Shown piece by piece: positions 33,759-42,495 of a stretch of DNA of 64,000 bases. The DNA is from G020344215 sp039586575. Its GTDB lineage: Bacteria; Gemmatimonadota; Gemmatimonadetes; Palauibacterales; KS3-K002. A program made the translations under genes and the position numbers. Within the stretch, counting starts at the first letter, position 1. Each line of letters opens with the position of its first letter. The notes beneath the pieces are model-generated. The model saw only the letters and a program-made list of their open reading frames with translations. It had not been told where the DNA came from and did no database searches. The stretch lies in the NCBI GenBank assembly GCA_039586575.1, contig JBDHKD010000011.1, positions 4,583-68,582 of the forward strand, written 5' to 3'.

Positions 33759-35948
33759 TCACAGAGCGCCTGCAAAGTAGAGCTCGAGCCAGACTTCCTC
33801 GAACTCGGGGAAAACGAGCTCGGCGCGGAAGAACCCGTTCAACAGACTGATGCCGCCTCCGGCCGACCACAAGACATCGCCGCGCGAGCCACCGCCCGGC
33901 CAGTCGCCGACGTCACCGGCCCAACCGAAGTCGGCGAAGATGACGGGACGCCAGATCGGGCGGATATGGGCGAGCTCGATCCGTCCGGTCCAGTAGGCGT
34001 CGCCGCGTTGCGTTCCGTGGGTGAAGCCGCGCACGGTCTCGATGCTACCGATGCGCCACTGGCGCTGCACCGGAACGTCGCCGTCGCTCCAGCCGCCGCG
34101 GGCGATGAGCGCCAGCGAGGCCAGGTCAAAGATATCGAACTTAGCCTCCAAGCCGGCGCGCGGCTGCACGTAGTCGAGAGAGTCGGGGCCGCTGCCGGCC
34201 TCGAGCCCGAGCGTCAGCTGGACACGGTCGGTCGGCCGGGTCCAATCTCCCAGGTAGAAGATGGCCTCGGCATCGCCGCGCCAAAAGGTGCCTTCATCGG
34301 CCGGCGGGTTGAGAGGAAACACAGAATCCTGCCAGAGGCCGGGGATGGCGATGTCGGTGTTCTTGTCTACCGACCGGTGATCCTCGAACCCGAGCCCCAG
34401 GCGGCCGCGCAGCCAGTTCCAGCGGCGGTCCAGCATGAGCGCGGCGCCGGACGCTCGATAGTAGTCGGCATCGTCACGACCGAGGAAGAAGGCTCGGAGC
34501 GAGTTGCCGAAGGCACGCTTGCGATCGCTGAGCGCCGAGCCGGCCACGTGGAGCTCGCTGAAGCCAACCAGCTCGACCCGCCTGCTCGGCGCGTCATAGC
34601 GGATGTCCAACCTCCCCTTCGGCTCAAGGTCGGCCAGACCGAAGCTCACACCAGCGCCCAGCGACCAGAAAGCACGGCGCGGTATGTCGTAGCGGACGGC
34701 GAACCCCGAAGCCAGCGACTCGACCCTGTTGTAGCGAATCATATCCGGCAGCCGGTCATACTGCGTGACCAGCAGCTTGCGGCCGACGATGTCGTTGGAG
34801 AGCGCGCGGGCACGCCGCTCGAGGTCCTCCGCCGATGGCAGCGTGAGCTCGGAGGCCGGCGTCTCGAGCGGACGCTCCCATTCGTCATAGGTGAGCAGTG
34901 TATCGTCCGGTGGGCGGATGATCTCCCAGCCACCCTCGGCGGACCCGGCTCGCACCTGGGTCGCATCGCGGCGCGGGTAGGCTCCGGAGCCGTGCGCCGA
35001 ATCGGGGAGCTCGAGCCGCTCCGGCTCGTGACCGGCCCGCAACCAGACCGTGGCGCCCTGATCGTAGGTAGTGCTCGGATCGTCGCCGGCCCGCATCGAG
35101 TCGGGTGACGCCCATGCGATAGGCTGGCCGGTGTTGATCAGGTAGCGGTCGAACTCGTTACGGAAGATGATCGGTAGCGCAAAGCTACCGATGAAGGGGA
35201 TGCGCACCATCAGTTCGACCTCCTGACGGTACGGCAGCCAGTAGCGCCCTTCCCAGAGCCCCTGCTGCATCGATGCGGAGACCGAGAGGATCCGGTTCGC
35301 CCACTCGGAGCCCTCGTCCCCGCCATCCCAGAGGCGCCGGCCGACGAAGCGGATTTGCATGCCGCCCAGGTCGCCGCTGGCCGCGTCCACCCAGAGCGAT
35401 CCGACGACCAGCGCCTCGTCGCCGCGCGTCGGCGTCACCTGCACCTCGATCAGATCGATCTGCCGGTCGGCCACGAAGAGGGTGACCGTGTCGCCGCTCT
35501 CGTAGGTGTAGTAGCGCTCCGCACCGGCGGCGAACGGGTGTACCGCCGCGCGGTTAGGGATGTCGATGCCACCCAGCAACCGCAGACTGTCGCCGGGCGC
35601 CGTGGCGACGAACCAGGGTCGGCTGAAGTCGAGCCCGGCCTCGGCTTCGGGCCCGAACGAAGTGACGTAGCGCTGGCCGAGCATCGTTACCTGCAAGCCG
35701 CCCGCACGTTGCCAGGCCACACCTGAAGCCAGCTCGCTGGCGACCAGCAGCTTGGGTGGAGCGAGCGGGTCGCTGGTGAACGCGACACTGACCAGTGTGT
35801 TGAGTCTGGACCGGTAGTCGTAGAGGGTGGAGTCGAGAGTTGCATGGCGGTGACGCGCCAGTTCGACTATGTCCTGGGCCTTCGCCTCCGGGAAGCTCGT
35901 GAGCAAGAGGGCGAGGGTTGCGAACAGAAAACGAGTCATGCTGTGCAT
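33759..35948 (-). CDS. Outer-membrane barrel protein, DUF5686/D15-like
   Basis: About 729 residues with a signal peptide ending E-A-K-A-Q. The first half is a periplasmic beta-rich region; the second half is a predicted barrel with I-G-S-I-E-T-V-R-G-F-T-H-G-T (the surface-antigen V-R-G-[FY] motif) and end W-L-E-L-Y-F-A-G-A-L. The arrangement is like DUF5686-type proteins that combine a periplasmic domain with a barrel. ATG 35948 or 35939 may be used. It lies 7 bases upstream of the NtrC-type regulator gene and 22 bases downstream of an M61-like lipoprotein gene, all in one transcription direction. Confidence 0.72.
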   Translation of the reverse strand: MHSMTRFLFATLALLLTSFPEAKAQDIVELARHRHATLDSTLYDYRSRLNTLVSVAFTSDPLAPPKLLVASELASGVAWQRAGGLQVTMLGQRYVTSFGPEAEAGLDFSRPWFVATAPGDSLRLLGGIDIPNRAAVHPFAAGAERYYTYESGDTVTLFVADRQIDLIEVQVTPTRGDEALVVGSLWVDAASGDLGGMQIRFVGRRLWDGGDEGSEWANRILSVSASMQQGLWEGRYWLPYRQEVELMVRIPFIGSFALPIIFRNEFDRYLINTGQPIAWASPDSMRAGDDPSTTYDQGATVWLRAGHEPERLELPDSAHGSGAYPRRDATQVRAGSAEGGWEIIRPPDDTLLTYDEWERPLETPASELTLPSAEDLERRARALSNDIVGRKLLVTQYDRLPDMIRYNRVESLASGFAVRYDIPRRAFWSLGAGVSFGLADLEPKGRLDIRYDAPSRRVELVGFSELHVAGSALSDRKRAFGNSLRAFFLGRDDADYYRASGAALMLDRRWNWLRGRLGLGFEDHRSVDKNTDIAIPGLWQDSVFPLNPPADEGTFWRGDAEAIFYLGDWTRPTDRVQLTLGLEAGSGPDSLDYVQPRAGLEAKFDIFDLASLALIARGGWSDGDVPVQRQWRIGSIETVRGFTHGTQRGDAYWTGRIELAHIRPIWRPVIFADFGWAGDVGDWPGGGSRGDVLWSAGGGISLLNGFFRAELVFPEFEEVWLELYFAGAL

Positions 35949-35970
35949 GCCTTTTGTACGAGCTCTTCCG

Positions 35971-37509
35971 TTAGGGTCGTATCGAAGCGAGTACATTCGT
36001 CGCCCAGCCGTCGCGAGTGACCAGCGTCCCATCGTCCCAGCGCAGTCCGTAGGTACTGAGGCGAGCATCCCAGTCGGGATCGGCGCCGCTGGCGAGCCAA
36101 TCGTGTATCCACTCGTTCTCGCTCACGCCGGCGAGGACCGTGATGAGTCGATCGACGGTGAGGGGTGAAGATCGACGGGCCTCGCGCAGCGCGCGCTCGA
36201 GCGAGCCGGCGCGATCCTGGAAGCCGAGATCGAGCAAGAAGGCGGCCGCTGCGCCGCCGTCGTAGATGAAGCGGTAGGTATCGTTCTGCCAGAAGTCCGA
36301 CTCGGCTGCAACTATGGAGCGGGTGCCGTGGATCGGACTGGAACGATAGCGGTTCAAGCGCTCGGCGATCTCGTCGAGGAAGACTTGCGGCTCGATGAGA
36401 TCACCGACGAGCAGAGATTTCAACGCCATGTAGTCGGTGAAGCCCTCGGCGAACCAGCGTGGTGGCTCCTCGCGGAGAGGGAAGCCGATGGGGATGTACC
36501 AGTGCATCAGCTCGTGGGCGGTGGTGAACATCCATTGGCGGAACTCGATCTCGGCGGGCCCGCTGCCGCCCACGTAGACGATCCCGGATTTGCCGATCAC
36601 CTGGCCGCCGGTACTGAGACCCGGCACCCTGGCGGGCACGCGGCCGGCGCCCAGCAGATGCGCGCCGGGGGCCCAGCCGTCACCGGCGATGCGGTGCAGG
36701 TTGCCGGCGATCCGGTTCACGGCGTCGAACACGCGGTCGTCGGAGACGGGCCAGCGACCGTGGATGGCGGTGGTCAAGGACCGTGGGCCGACGTTCAGCC
36801 GCTTGGTGCGCAGCGGGCCGACGATGAAGACCGACTCGATGATGTCGGCGATGTGATAGCCGCCGCCGGCCCGCTCGTCGATCGTCGCGACCCGCCAGTT
36901 GCCCGGCATGCCGGTGAAGGAGATCTGAGCCGCGACGGGACCGCTCTGCGGGATGCCGACCCAAACGCGGGGCAGCAAATCGCCGCCGAAGAGATGGCCG
37001 CCATCGCCGTCCAGCTGTGAGGCGCGGTGGTAGTAGAGCGATTCGTGGGCGGGAGTGAGCGACATCGTGTAGCGGATGGTGACGCGCTCGGCGGCCGGCG
37101 CGCCCACTAGATGGTGCCCGGCTCCGAGGTAGCCGGCATCGGGGGCGATGTCGAGGGCGCCACTCGCGCCCCACGCTTCGAGTCTTGTAAGCCGGTCGTC
37201 GAGGCCCGGGTATCCCGCCCACTCTTTGCGAAACAACAGGTGGATCGTGTCGGGGCGCGAGAGGTCGATCTCGATGGTGGCGTCAAGCGTGTGGCGCGAT
37301 GGGTCGAGTCGCAGCCGGAACTCGGGTGTCACCGGGGCGGCGAAAGGCTGGCCAGCTGGCGGCCTGCGGTCCGGTGTCCTTGCTTCTGGCGCGTCGGCCG
37401 GATCGTAGATGGGGAGTTGTTCGCCGGTCGCGGAAGCGCTCCCCTCTTCGTCTCCCCTGCAGGCGGTTGCCGCGATCGCGAGTGCCAAGCAGAGCAGCGA
37501 TCTTCTCAT
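35971..37509 (-). CDS. M61-like metallopeptidase lipoprotein
   Basis: 512 residues with a lipobox (A-T-A-C, Cys17). The zinc motif is HELMH (332-336) followed by the third ligand Glu355 in W-F-A-E-G-F-T-D-Y. The N-terminal beta domain and E-G-[FI]-T-D-Y block resemble M61, but no PDZ domain follows, and the overall match is weaker than for the M61 protein at 12905. Its start overlaps the histidine kinase stop by 4 bases, so the two are made together. A role in sensing or cleaving envelope peptides for the adjacent two-component system is inferred only from coupling. Confidence 0.8.
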   Translation of the reverse strand: MRRSLLCLALAIAATACRGDEEGSASATGEQLPIYDPADAPEARTPDRRPPAGQPFAAPVTPEFRLRLDPSRHTLDATIEIDLSRPDTIHLLFRKEWAGYPGLDDRLTRLEAWGASGALDIAPDAGYLGAGHHLVGAPAAERVTIRYTMSLTPAHESLYYHRASQLDGDGGHLFGGDLLPRVWVGIPQSGPVAAQISFTGMPGNWRVATIDERAGGGYHIADIIESVFIVGPLRTKRLNVGPRSLTTAIHGRWPVSDDRVFDAVNRIAGNLHRIAGDGWAPGAHLLGAGRVPARVPGLSTGGQVIGKSGIVYVGGSGPAEIEFRQWMFTTAHELMHWYIPIGFPLREEPPRWFAEGFTDYMALKSLLVGDLIEPQVFLDEIAERLNRYRSSPIHGTRSIVAAESDFWQNDTYRFIYDGGAAAAFLLDLGFQDRAGSLERALREARRSSPLTVDRLITVLAGVSENEWIHDWLASGADPDWDARLSTYGLRWDDGTLVTRDGWATNVLASIRP

Positions 37510-38735
37510 TCAGAGCCTCGGCGCTTCACCGGCAGCCGGATGACGAAACAGGCGCCCACGTCCACGGGCTCGAGTCGGATCGCGCCGCCGTGCGCGTGAA
37601 CCGTCTGACGCACCAGGGCGAGGCCGAGCCCGGTTCCCCGCATCTTGGTGGTGAAGTCGGGATCCCAGACACGGTCATGGTCCTCGACCGGGATCCCCGG
37701 CCCATTGTCGACGATCTTCAACTCCACGAAATCACCGGCATGCACGACCGTTATTTCGATCCGACTCTCGGCCCGCGCTTCGAGCGCCTCGGCCGCGTTG
37801 CCCAGGAGGTTCCTGAGAGCGCGATTCAGCGCGTCGAAGTGGCCTTCGATCATCGGCACTTCGCCTTCGACAATGAGGGTCCCGGCAACGGATTCGGGCA
37901 GATCGCTCTTCAAGAGCGCCCGCAACATCTCAGCCAGGTCGATCGCGCTGGTCGGACCCTCGGGCAGGCGCCCGAGCTGCGAGAACGTGCGGGCCATCTC
38001 GTCGAGGCGTCCGGCCTCCTGCGATATCACGTTCAGTGGCTCCTCCAGCGCCTCCGTGCGGCCTTGCGCCGCGAGCCTGCGCGCCTGTCGGAGCGCCAGC
38101 ATGAGCGGGGTGAGCGGGTTCTTCAGTTCGTGTGCGACGCGGCGTGCCATCTCCGTGAGGCCGCGTAACCGCTCCGCCTCCAGCGCTTGTCGTCGTCCTT
38201 CCTCGAGCCGCTCCGCCATGTGGCGGAATGCCTGTCGCAGGACGGCGAACTCCGGCGGCCCGTGGCCTTCCGCTGGGCTGGGCGCCGGCAGCGACTCCTC
38301 GCGAGCCAGGCGGTCGGCCCAATCGACGACCTCGCCGACCGGCCGGCTGAGCAAGCGGGCGAGCTGTCGCGCGGCCAACGCCGCGACCGCGGCGAGCGAG
38401 AGCCCGAAGACCAGGGCGACCCATGGCAGCGCAGTGGCGAGCCGACCGGCGACGAGGTCCCAACGTCGGGCGAGCTGGACGGATCGGGACAGCTCGGATT
38501 CGTGTTGCTGGGCGGTGGCTCGCACCAGGGAGTCGGCCTCGGCCTCCTCAACGGCCTCGAGCAGCCGGCTCCCCGTCTCGCCCACGCGTGCCCACGCGGC
38601 TGCGCCGGCGAGCTCGACCTGTGTTCGGATCCCCCAGGCGGCGAGACTGAGCAACGCCACGGAGGGGAAGGCGGACAACAGGAAGAGGACGAAGAAGAGC
38701 CGGGTCGCGAAGGATGGCCGGCCGCGTCGTATCAT
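37506..38735 (-). CDS. Membrane-bound sensor histidine kinase (NtrY-like)
   Basis: 409 residues: span about 11-36, a short periplasmic domain (about 37-100), a second span (about 101-122), HAMP, then the H-box VAHELKNPLTPLMLALRQ with phospho-acceptor His202. The ATPase domain has the N-box L-R-N-L-L-G-N-A-A-E-A, G1 K-I-V-D-N-G-P-G-I-P and G2 M-R-G-T-G-L-G-L-A-L-V. The H-box type suits NtrY/NtrB-like kinases that pair with NtrC regulators, and one lies three genes downstream. Signal unknown; the periplasmic domain is too small to be identified. Confidence 0.93.
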   Translation of the reverse strand: MIRRGRPSFATRLFFVLFLLSAFPSVALLSLAAWGIRTQVELAGAAAWARVGETGSRLLEAVEEAEADSLVRATAQQHESELSRSVQLARRWDLVAGRLATALPWVALVFGLSLAAVAALAARQLARLLSRPVGEVVDWADRLAREESLPAPSPAEGHGPPEFAVLRQAFRHMAERLEEGRRQALEAERLRGLTEMARRVAHELKNPLTPLMLALRQARRLAAQGRTEALEEPLNVISQEAGRLDEMARTFSQLGRLPEGPTSAIDLAEMLRALLKSDLPESVAGTLIVEGEVPMIEGHFDALNRALRNLLGNAAEALEARAESRIEITVVHAGDFVELKIVDNGPGIPVEDHDRVWDPDFTTKMRGTGLGLALVRQTVHAHGGAIRLEPVDVGACFVIRLPVKRRGSE

Positions 38736-38763
38736 CCCTTACGCAAGGCTTGGGTGCGTGGAT

Positions 38764-40338
38764 TCAGGCGAAGAGGGCCTCGTGGGCCCGGGTCGCCGCG
38801 AGCTCGAAATCGCCGGCAGTATCGATTTGAATCAGCAGGTCAGCCTCCTCGGCGCTGGGCGGCTCATAGCTGGCACGCTGGTCAGCCAACAGTTCGATCC
38901 GGCCGTCGGTGACCCGGCGTTTCGGGTTGGACAAGCGGGCCCTCAGCAGCTCGTCAGGTGCGGTACACTCGACGATCCCGAAAAGCGCCTCCCACTCCGC
39001 CGCGATCTCACGGGCCTCCGCACGGTGGTGTGCCTTCGACCAGGAAGCGTCGAGGATCACGGAGTTGCCGCGCGCCAGTTCGCGCCGCGCTTCGAACAGC
39101 AGCGCGCGGTAGGTGCGTTCGGTCCACTGCTCTGAGTAAATACCCGACCCGAAAGGCACCTTGTGCTCCTCGTCGAGGTCGACGCCGGCCAGCTGCTTGC
39201 GCACCACGTCGCTGTGCAGTACCGGTGCGCCGGTGCGCTGGCCCAACTCTTCCGACTGCCGTGTCTTGCCACTCCCCATGAGTCCCGCGAACAGAACGAG
39301 ACGCGGGCGCAGCCGCAACGCATCAGCCAACGACAAGTCGAAGAACTGCTGGGCTTCCGCGGTCGCCGCTGCCTTCTCGTCGGCGCTCGGTCCTTCCTGA
39401 TCGATGACGAATGAGCGAACCTTGCCGCGCACGTACGCCCGATAGGATTCGTAGAAGCGGAGCATGGCTGGTGCGGGCTCGTCGGTCGACGCCTCGTAGT
39501 AGGCGTCGAGGAAGGCCGCTGCCAGGTCGGGGCGACCGCGATTGCGAAGGTCCATCGAGAGGAAGGCGATATCGGCCAAAGTGTCTGAGTATCTGAACCG
39601 CTCGTTGAACTCGATGCAGTCGAGCACGTGCGCGGCGCCGGTCGCCGGATCGATGAAGATGTCATCGGTTTGCAGGTCGCCGTGGCAGTCTCGCACCCAA
39701 CCGCCGTCCACGCGTTCCTCGAACCAGGCGGCGTAGACCCGCATGAAGCGTTCGATCTCTGTCCTGCTGGTCTCCCAGGTCTTGTAGGTCAGGGTGCGGC
39801 CGACAAAAGGCTCGGTCTGTTCGAAGTTCTCGTCCCAGTTGTGGCGGATGACGTCGAGCGATCCGAACTTGGCGATCGACGGCGAGGTCGCCGCCAGGCC
39901 ATGGAACTCGGCGACGAGACGTCCCAGGTCTCGCATGGTTTGCGGAGGTACGCGGCCCGTCTCGATCAGAGCTGAGAGGCGGCTGTTTTCGGGAAGCCGT
40001 CGCATGACGACGGCGACCTCCACGACCAGGGCGGGCGCGCTGAAGCTCAGCCGTCCATTCTCGTCGCGGTGAGCCGCAGCCAGATCGAGATAGATCTCCG
40101 GTGAGATGCGGCGGTTGAGCTCGAGCTCGGCGATCGCGGCGTCGCGTCGCTTCTCGAGTGTCGAGAAGTCGAGGAAGCCGAGGTCCACCGGCTTCTTGAC
40201 CTTGTAGGCGTAATCGCCGGCGAAGAAGAGGTGAGAGACGTGGGTCTGGCGATGTTCGACGACATCGACGTCGTGCTCGTAGCTCGCGGGATCGAGAAAG
40301 AAGTCGATGATCTCCCTGGGGGTCGCGGCATGGCTCAC
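38764..40338 (-). CDS. Bifunctional aminoglycoside-phosphotransferase-like and P-loop kinase protein
   Basis: 524 residues. The N-terminal part (about 1-330) has the phosphotransferase catalytic loop C-H-G-D-L-Q-T-D-D-I-F and then V-L-D-C-I-E-F-N as the metal-binding segment. The C-terminal part (about 340-524) is a P-loop kinase with Walker A GLMGSGKTRQ. This COG2187/COG0645 fusion is widespread, but its substrate is not established. GTG 40338 overlaps the upstream NAPRT stop by 4 bases, so the two are coupled, hinting at a link to nucleotide or NAD metabolism. The annotation as drug resistance would be unsafe. Confidence 0.85.
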   Translation of the reverse strand: MSHAATPREIIDFFLDPASYEHDVDVVEHRQTHVSHLFFAGDYAYKVKKPVDLGFLDFSTLEKRRDAAIAELELNRRISPEIYLDLAAAHRDENGRLSFSAPALVVEVAVVMRRLPENSRLSALIETGRVPPQTMRDLGRLVAEFHGLAATSPSIAKFGSLDVIRHNWDENFEQTEPFVGRTLTYKTWETSRTEIERFMRVYAAWFEERVDGGWVRDCHGDLQTDDIFIDPATGAAHVLDCIEFNERFRYSDTLADIAFLSMDLRNRGRPDLAAAFLDAYYEASTDEPAPAMLRFYESYRAYVRGKVRSFVIDQEGPSADEKAAATAEAQQFFDLSLADALRLRPRLVLFAGLMGSGKTRQSEELGQRTGAPVLHSDVVRKQLAGVDLDEEHKVPFGSGIYSEQWTERTYRALLFEARRELARGNSVILDASWSKAHHRAEAREIAAEWEALFGIVECTAPDELLRARLSNPKRRVTDGRIELLADQRASYEPPSAEEADLLIQIDTAGDFELAATRAHEALFA

Positions 40339-41531
40339 GGCGGTCCGTCCTCCCACTCGATCTCGAAGTCTTGGAGAGCGTCGAGCGTTCGGCGGCGGAT
40401 GGCGCTCGGTTCAGGCGGTGGCGCGAGCAGAGCGCCGCCTTTCATCAGTTCGGCGAGCAGCGGCTCGACCTCCGATCCGCAGGCGGGGCAGACCGTCGGC
40501 CACTCGTCGCTGTGGTGGAGCGGCACAAGGTCGTCCTCGATGCAGCCGACGCAGCGAAGCACCTGCTTAGCGCCGGACCACTTGCCGCGCTTGGCCACCG
40601 CTTCGCCATCCAACTCAACGATGTCCATACTGAAATCGACGATGGGTGCGGCGCTGATCCAGGAGCCGACGCCGTATCCGTCGACGACCGGATTGAGCTC
40701 ACGGATCGTATCTTCGTGGATACCGCCGCTGACGAAGAGACCGATATCGCCATAGCCGCGCAGATCGAGCTCCCAGCGCACTTCGCTGAGGATGTCAAAG
40801 AAGTCACCGCGGCGGCTACTCGGCGTATCGAGGCGCACGGCGGCGAGCCGATCGCCGAGTGCTTCGGCGACGGCGAGCGCGGCGAACTTCTCGTCGCTGA
40901 AGGTGTCGATGAGTGAAATCCTCGGCACCGCCTCGTCGATGACCTCGTCGAACGCCTGTGTCGCCAGCACGGTATCGCCCAGCAGCAAGACCAGCGCGTG
41001 AGGTATCGTACCCACCGGTTCAGTGCCGAGCAGCTCGGCGCTGGCGATGGCGGCCACGTCGTCGCAGCCGCCGATGAAGGCGGCGCGCTCGATCATCGGC
41101 GCGACGGCAGGGTGCATGCGGCGGGCGCCGAAGCTCAGCAGCTTGCGGTCGGGTCCGGCCGCCAGGCGGCAGCGGGCGGCCCGGGTGGCGATTCCGGATG
41201 CCTGGCAGATCAGTCCCAGGACTGCCGTCTCGAAGACGCCGAACTCGCGGTAGCGTCCCTCGATCTCGAGCACCGGCTCGAGCGGGCGGAAGATCGCGCC
41301 TTCGTCCAGCGCGCGAACGTTGACGTCGATACCCTCGAGGAGGTATGTGACCTCGGCGAGCCCGGCGAACACGGCCCATTCCCAGGGCTCGGGCAGTGAC
41401 TTGGCCACGAACTCGGCGCGCACGCGGGCATCGACGCCTTTGGCATCGAGAATCTCTCTGGTCCGCTGGAAGTAAACGTCAGCGACCGCGCCTGCCTTGA
41501 TCTGCTCGGGCGTGGCGATGTGGAAGCCCAT
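40335..41531 (-). CDS. pncB: Nicotinate phosphoribosyltransferase
   Basis: 398 residues of the NAPRT/quinolinate phosphoribosyltransferase fold, here in the short form. Markers are F-A-G-L-A-E-V-T-Y-L-L-E-G, the catalytic-loop region SFGARRMHPAVAPMIERAAF with H at the phospho-acceptor site, AVRLDTPSSRRGDFFDILSE and the phosphate-binding L-F-V-S-G-G-I-H. A C-terminal C-x2-C...C-x2-C set (R-C-V-G-C and C-P-A-C-G) forms a zinc ribbon typical of this subfamily. It converts nicotinate and PRPP to nicotinate mononucleotide in NAD salvage. It is 5 bases downstream of a zinc-ribbon gene and overlaps the next gene by 4 bases. Confidence 0.9.
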   Translation of the reverse strand: MGFHIATPEQIKAGAVADVYFQRTREILDAKGVDARVRAEFVAKSLPEPWEWAVFAGLAEVTYLLEGIDVNVRALDEGAIFRPLEPVLEIEGRYREFGVFETAVLGLICQASGIATRAARCRLAAGPDRKLLSFGARRMHPAVAPMIERAAFIGGCDDVAAIASAELLGTEPVGTIPHALVLLLGDTVLATQAFDEVIDEAVPRISLIDTFSDEKFAALAVAEALGDRLAAVRLDTPSSRRGDFFDILSEVRWELDLRGYGDIGLFVSGGIHEDTIRELNPVVDGYGVGSWISAAPIVDFSMDIVELDGEAVAKRGKWSGAKQVLRCVGCIEDDLVPLHHSDEWPTVCPACGSEVEPLLAELMKGGALLAPPPEPSAIRRRTLDALQDFEIEWEDGPP

Positions 41532-41536
41532 TCAAA

Positions 41537-41701
41537 TCAACTCTTCTTAGCGGTCTTCGCGAAGAAGGAGCTGAAAAGCTGGGTCAGCTTGCGGCTCCCA
41601 CAGTGCGGGCATTTCGGCCGCTTCTTCTCGTGCTCCGCAATGTTCAGACGCAGGCTGAATGTCTTCCGGCAATCCTGGCATTGGTACTCGTATAGCGGCA
41701 T
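41537..41701 (-). CDS. FmdB-family zinc-ribbon protein
   Basis: A 54-residue protein starting MPLYEYQCQDCRKTFSLRL and containing a second pair C-P-H-C, then L-T-Q-L-F-S-S-F. The two C-x2-C pairs form the single zinc-ribbon of FmdB-type putative regulatory proteins. Start ATG 41701 and stop TGA 41537-41539 are unambiguous. These proteins are common but their function is poorly known. It is the likely first gene of the leftward run that includes NAPRT. Confidence 0.85.
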   Translation of the reverse strand: MPLYEYQCQDCRKTFSLRLNIAEHEKKRPKCPHCGSRKLTQLFSSFFAKTAKKS

Positions 41702-41815
41702 AGGCGGCCTCCCTTGCTCGCCGTGGAGACCCTGGTGAGACTGACTTATGGGCTCTGGCGGCTAAGGTACAGCCATCGGTGGGAGTGTACCAGTGATCGG
41801 GGGTGCCGAGGGGTC

Positions 41816-41916
41816 GCCGCGTGGGGCGGTCTCGCTCCATGTCGCGCGGCTCGATTGCGGGAACGGCGCCTGCGGCGCCGCCGCGCTCCAAATTACGCTC
41901 GACCACCCCACGCGGC
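41816..41916. repeat. Nested inverted repeats (large hairpin or cruciform)
   Basis: GCCGCGTGGGGCGGTC (41816-41831) faces GACCACCCCACGCGGC (41901-41916): 15 of 16 positions pair. Inside lie GCGCGGC/GCCGCGC (41844-41850 and 41880-41886) and CGGCGCC-TGC-GGCGCCG (41864-41880, sharing one base). The nesting looks like a folded RNA or a REP-type palindromic unit. No T-tract and no known RNA family was recognised. Confidence 0.5.
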
Positions 41917-41942
41917 TCCCGGTGGACAGCGGGCCTCCGAAG

Positions 41943-41974
41943 CACTGACTTACTGACCCACCGACCTACTGACA
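41943..41974 (-). repeat. Octamer array, four GTCRGTRG-like units
   Basis: Read on the minus strand the units are GTCAGTAG, GTCGGTGG, GTCAGTAA and GTCAGTGC, in tandem without spacers. The same unit occurs at mscS/ydbT (21584-21632) and before the DUF3365 gene (45726-45773). A further degenerate unit may follow at 41975-41985. Confidence 0.7.
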
Positions 41975-42050
41975 CCACTTACTGCTGAACGGGCGCTGCA
42001 GTATTAGGTTTAACAGGGCAACTAGACATCCCACAGGAGGAGCCGGAGCC

Positions 42051-42491
42051 GTGTCGAGCGCCAGGTGGCGTACGATCGAGCACACCGCCGACCTGGGGTT
42101 GGAGGTCGAGGCGTCGACCCTGGAGGAGCTATTCGTGGCGGGCGCGCACGGGATGACGGGCGTGCTGCTCGGCGACGAGGACGGGGCGTGCGACCGGCGG
42201 TTGGGGGAGGGGGCGGAGTGGCGCGAGATCCGCCTGGCGGCGCCGGACCGGGATGCGCTGCTCGTGGATTGGCTTCGGGAGCTCCTGTTCATCCAGATCA
42301 GCGAGGGGCTGCTGTTCGCGGCGGCGGAGATCGGCGAGCTGGGCGACGAGCGGCTGGTCGCGCGGGTCGCGTTTGCGCCTCCCGCATCTGATTCGCTGGT
42401 AGAGCGCGAACTGAAGGGCGTCACGTATCACGACCTGCGGATCGGCCAACGGGGGGACGGCTGGTTCGCGCGGGTCGTTTTCGATTTGTGA
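42051..42491 (+). CDS. Archease
   Basis: 146 residues starting with GTG 42051 after an AGGAGGAG ribosome binding site. The family opening WRTIEHTADLGLEVEASTLE is complete, and the C-terminus has G-V-T-Y-H-D-L-R-I and F-A-R-V-V-F-D-L with the terminal Asp that helps bind calcium. Archease activates the RNA ligase RtcB by aiding its guanylation and multiple turnover, and rtcB follows 4 bases downstream. The pair therefore forms a complete RNA-repair or tRNA-ligation module. Confidence 0.92.
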   Translation: MSSARWRTIEHTADLGLEVEASTLEELFVAGAHGMTGVLLGDEDGACDRRLGEGAEWREIRLAAPDRDALLVDWLRELLFIQISEGLLFAAAEIGELGDERLVARVAFAPPASDSLVERELKGVTYHDLRIGQRGDGWFARVVFDL

Positions 42492-42495
42492 GGTC

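Larger units (their letters stand above)
41702..42050. other. Gene-free 349-base divergent region
   Basis: No coding frame here has recognisable homology. The region holds a large imperfect inverted structure (41816-41916) and an array of octamer repeats (41943-41974), and ends with the archease ribosome binding site AGGAGGAG shortly before GTG 42051. Promoters for both the leftward zinc-ribbon/NAPRT genes and the rightward RNA-repair genes should lie here, but none could be picked confidently. Confidence 0.6.

Noticed and set aside
33714..35108. 464-residue plus-strand frame opposite the barrel gene
   Set aside because: Shadow of the barrel gene, which has a signal peptide and surface-antigen motifs.
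38764..40338. Aminoglycoside resistance gene
   Set aside because: The phosphotransferase-like domain is fused to a P-loop kinase and coupled to NAPRT; such fusions are not known resistance enzymes.
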